Positions 58,101 to 61,100 of a stretch of DNA of 64,000 nt are shown piece after piece. The notes beneath the pieces were generated by a model. It was not told the DNA's origin. It did not search any database and was given only the letters and a program-made list of their open reading frames with translations. The translations under genes and the position numbers were made by a program. The DNA comes from Limnoperna fortunei. Taxonomy: Eukaryota > Mollusca > Bivalvia > Mytilida > Modiolidae. The DNA lies in NCBI GenBank assembly GCA_944474755.1, contig OX104118.1:75037865-75101864 (forward strand), in the 5' to 3' direction. Positions within the stretch are counted from its first letter, which is position 1. Every line of letters starts with the position of its first letter.

Positions 58101-61100
58101 AATTAGGTCACATTATCCATATACGGAAAAATGATCAACATAGCATTTTCTACGTGCATCTTCAAAGACGAAAAAAGAAATTGCTTCAATAAAGATTGTT
58201 TCCCGTTAGTTTCGTAATGTCTGAAGCTTTAATAAGGTCAAGAAGATCAATATTATGTTTGAATTTTATATAAATAGATCAAAGTCAGAACTTTTTTTTG
58301 CTACATTACGAGTAATAGGACTAAATTCTGCCATTAATCCGACAAATCACAAAACTAAATTTGGATTATAATGGCAGTAAAATTCGGCCTAATGTACAGA
58401 CAGTTTATATATAAATTTTAAATGTGAAACATTATTAAGATGTCTAAGAATGATTTATCACAAGAAATTACCATAAAGGGTTTAATACACACTGGTTTGG
58501 AATATAGGATATCCATAAATGTAGCGATATTAGGTAAGTGTAATAATGTTCATTTAAATTGTACAATTTCATTCACAAGTTGGAATTTTATTAACATAAT
58601 TACATTTACCCAATATACAATCCTACCACCTCCACTCAGTAATTATTTAGGCAGTTCATTTGGATTTTGCAAAGAAATAGTGAAGGTAATCATGTGCTTG
58701 ATCTGATTCACAGTAAGGTTTGATATTAGATCAGTCAGCATTTGAGCATAATTGTCATCTTAGAAAGGAGAATTATTAAACAATGCATTTACAGTGTAGG
58801 AAACAAACCAAGTCAACTTCTCCATTATATATATGGACACTCATATCCATACAGAGGGTATAAAAAATAAAAAAAAGAAATCTGCAGTGTTTTTCAGAAA
58901 AGTGAAAAAATTTACTTTGGCAAGGGAGCTACATTCACAGAGAACCAATGATACTAGAAATCAGTGAGGTGGTACCATCTCTGTGGGCCCCGCCGACCTT
59001 GAGGTCAAGGTCAAAGGTCATCAACCATGGTATGTGTCACATCGCCTTGATATTATCTACCAACATTCCAAAAATCAAACGCCTACCTCAAAAGATAAAA
59101 AATTGATCAAAGACAGAAATGGCCGGATTTCGTTAAACAGGAAGTAGGTGAGCGACAGACCTGAAATTGAATCCACGTTATGGGAGGCCATGCTGATGCT
59201 GCATACCAAATTTCAAGAGAATGTGATTAGTAGTTGCTGAAAAAACTGTTACGAAAATTTTTCCTATTTTGACCCTTGAAACAGTCTAAGTCGGCTTGGA
59301 AAACAGGAAGTAGATAACTGACTGACCTGGAAAGGGGAGGCACTGTATAACTCATCATGCTAAAGCTGTGTACCAAATTTGAAATCAATCCCTTAAGTAG
59401 AAGCTGAAAATTGTTACGAAAATTTTTTCCCCGCCCGCACAACATTCACCATACTATAACCCGGATTTTCACTCTGTGAAATCCAGCCAAAAAGTTACAG
59501 CCCAGACATGAATTTGTCATTCAGAAAGAAATAATGTGACCTTAAGGTCAAAGGTCAACAACCACGGTATGCAACACATTGCCTTGATATTATCTACCCA
59601 CATTCCAAAAATCAAAAGCCAACCTCAAAAGAAAAAGTTACAGCCTTGACATGAATTTGTCATTCAGAAAGCAATAACGTGACCTTAAGGTCAAAGTTAA
59701 AGGTCAACAACCATGGTATGCAACACATAGCCTTGATATTATCTACCCACATTCCAAAAGTCAAAAGCCTACCTCAAAAGATAAAAAAGTTACAGCCCGG
59801 ACATGATTAGTTTCGGACGGATGCATGGACGGACGCACAAGATGGACAAACCGATCACTATAGGGCGGGGCCCTAATTAATATTTATTTTGCCTAATATA
59901 CATTTAGTTTCCTCTTTTGGGCAGGCTGCACTTAATGTGACCCAGGTTATAGCATCGTGAAGTACGGTGGGCTGATAAAATATAGGGTACCTATTCTGTG
60001 CAGTCAACACTTCCTACAGTTTTCAACCTAGATCCCTGAAACTTCACAATGCCTAATATTATGTATTTGTTAGCAGTATTATTTCCTACTTTTCTAGACT
60101 TTGGAACTTTTTTAAAGATGGTGCCTTTTTTGTTTAATCGAAACAATTTTTGACAGACCCCAAATTTTTTTTATTAACATTGTTAACTATTACCCATTTA
60201 TTAAGGTACATGATTTGCAACCCAGCCATTTTTTACTTTTGTCATTTTTAATTGCAAGGTCCAAGTAATCATGTTAATACATGTTAGAAGGGATCGAGAA
60301 ATTTATCTGCCTACTGTAAACATAGAAATTTTTGTGATTTTGTTGGCCAAGTATTTCACATGCATAATATATTGATTGATTGATTGATTGGATGTTTGCT
60401 TTACGTCCAGCGAGCAGTATTTCAGCTATATTCAGGACGGGAACAAGTTAATAAACAATACATCAATTGAAAAAGAGGTGGGATGGGACACAGGGAACAG
60501 AATTTTGACTGCCACTGGAAAAGTACAGAGTATTGGGTAGGGTCGGAGAATTTAGCCTTTTGTAGCGACTACAATGAGATGACTCTTTTTTCGAAATCTA
60601 CAAAAGGGATCTTTATCGTGCAAGGAGCGTGGCACTCTCCAAACACGTTACCCACTATGGTCCACGGCCAGGCTTTCCGCATTATGACCTGACAATCCCC
60701 AACAAGAGGGTCTCCCCTATCTGCCACCCGGGGACGCGCTGGGCTGCTCTGTGGGTCTAGCACTGGGAAGGTCCCAGCACGCATAATATATGAAGTGCAT
60801 AAAAAAAAAAAAAATTGTATTGGGTGAGGCATTAATGAATTTATCCTGGTGATGAAATTTCATTCCATTAGCTTTTGTGTTGAAAGACAATTTCATCCTT
60901 GACATGTGAAGCATACCTAGCAGCAGCCATATTTGTGTATTTTGGCACTAAATCAGTTGATTCCAAGTTACATGGAGTTGGAATACAAGTCATGTGGATA
61001 CAGGATACAAAAAAAGTCAGGGTTGGTAGGAAATCGCACGATTTTACGGGAAAAGGATACAATAATTGTAAAAAGCACACTGTAGCCAATCAAAAACAGT

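Noticed and set aside
60483..60914. Overlapping short open frames on both strands
   Set aside because: They lie in an interspersed repeat also found at 10.5 and 50.2 kb, where the frames are not kept.
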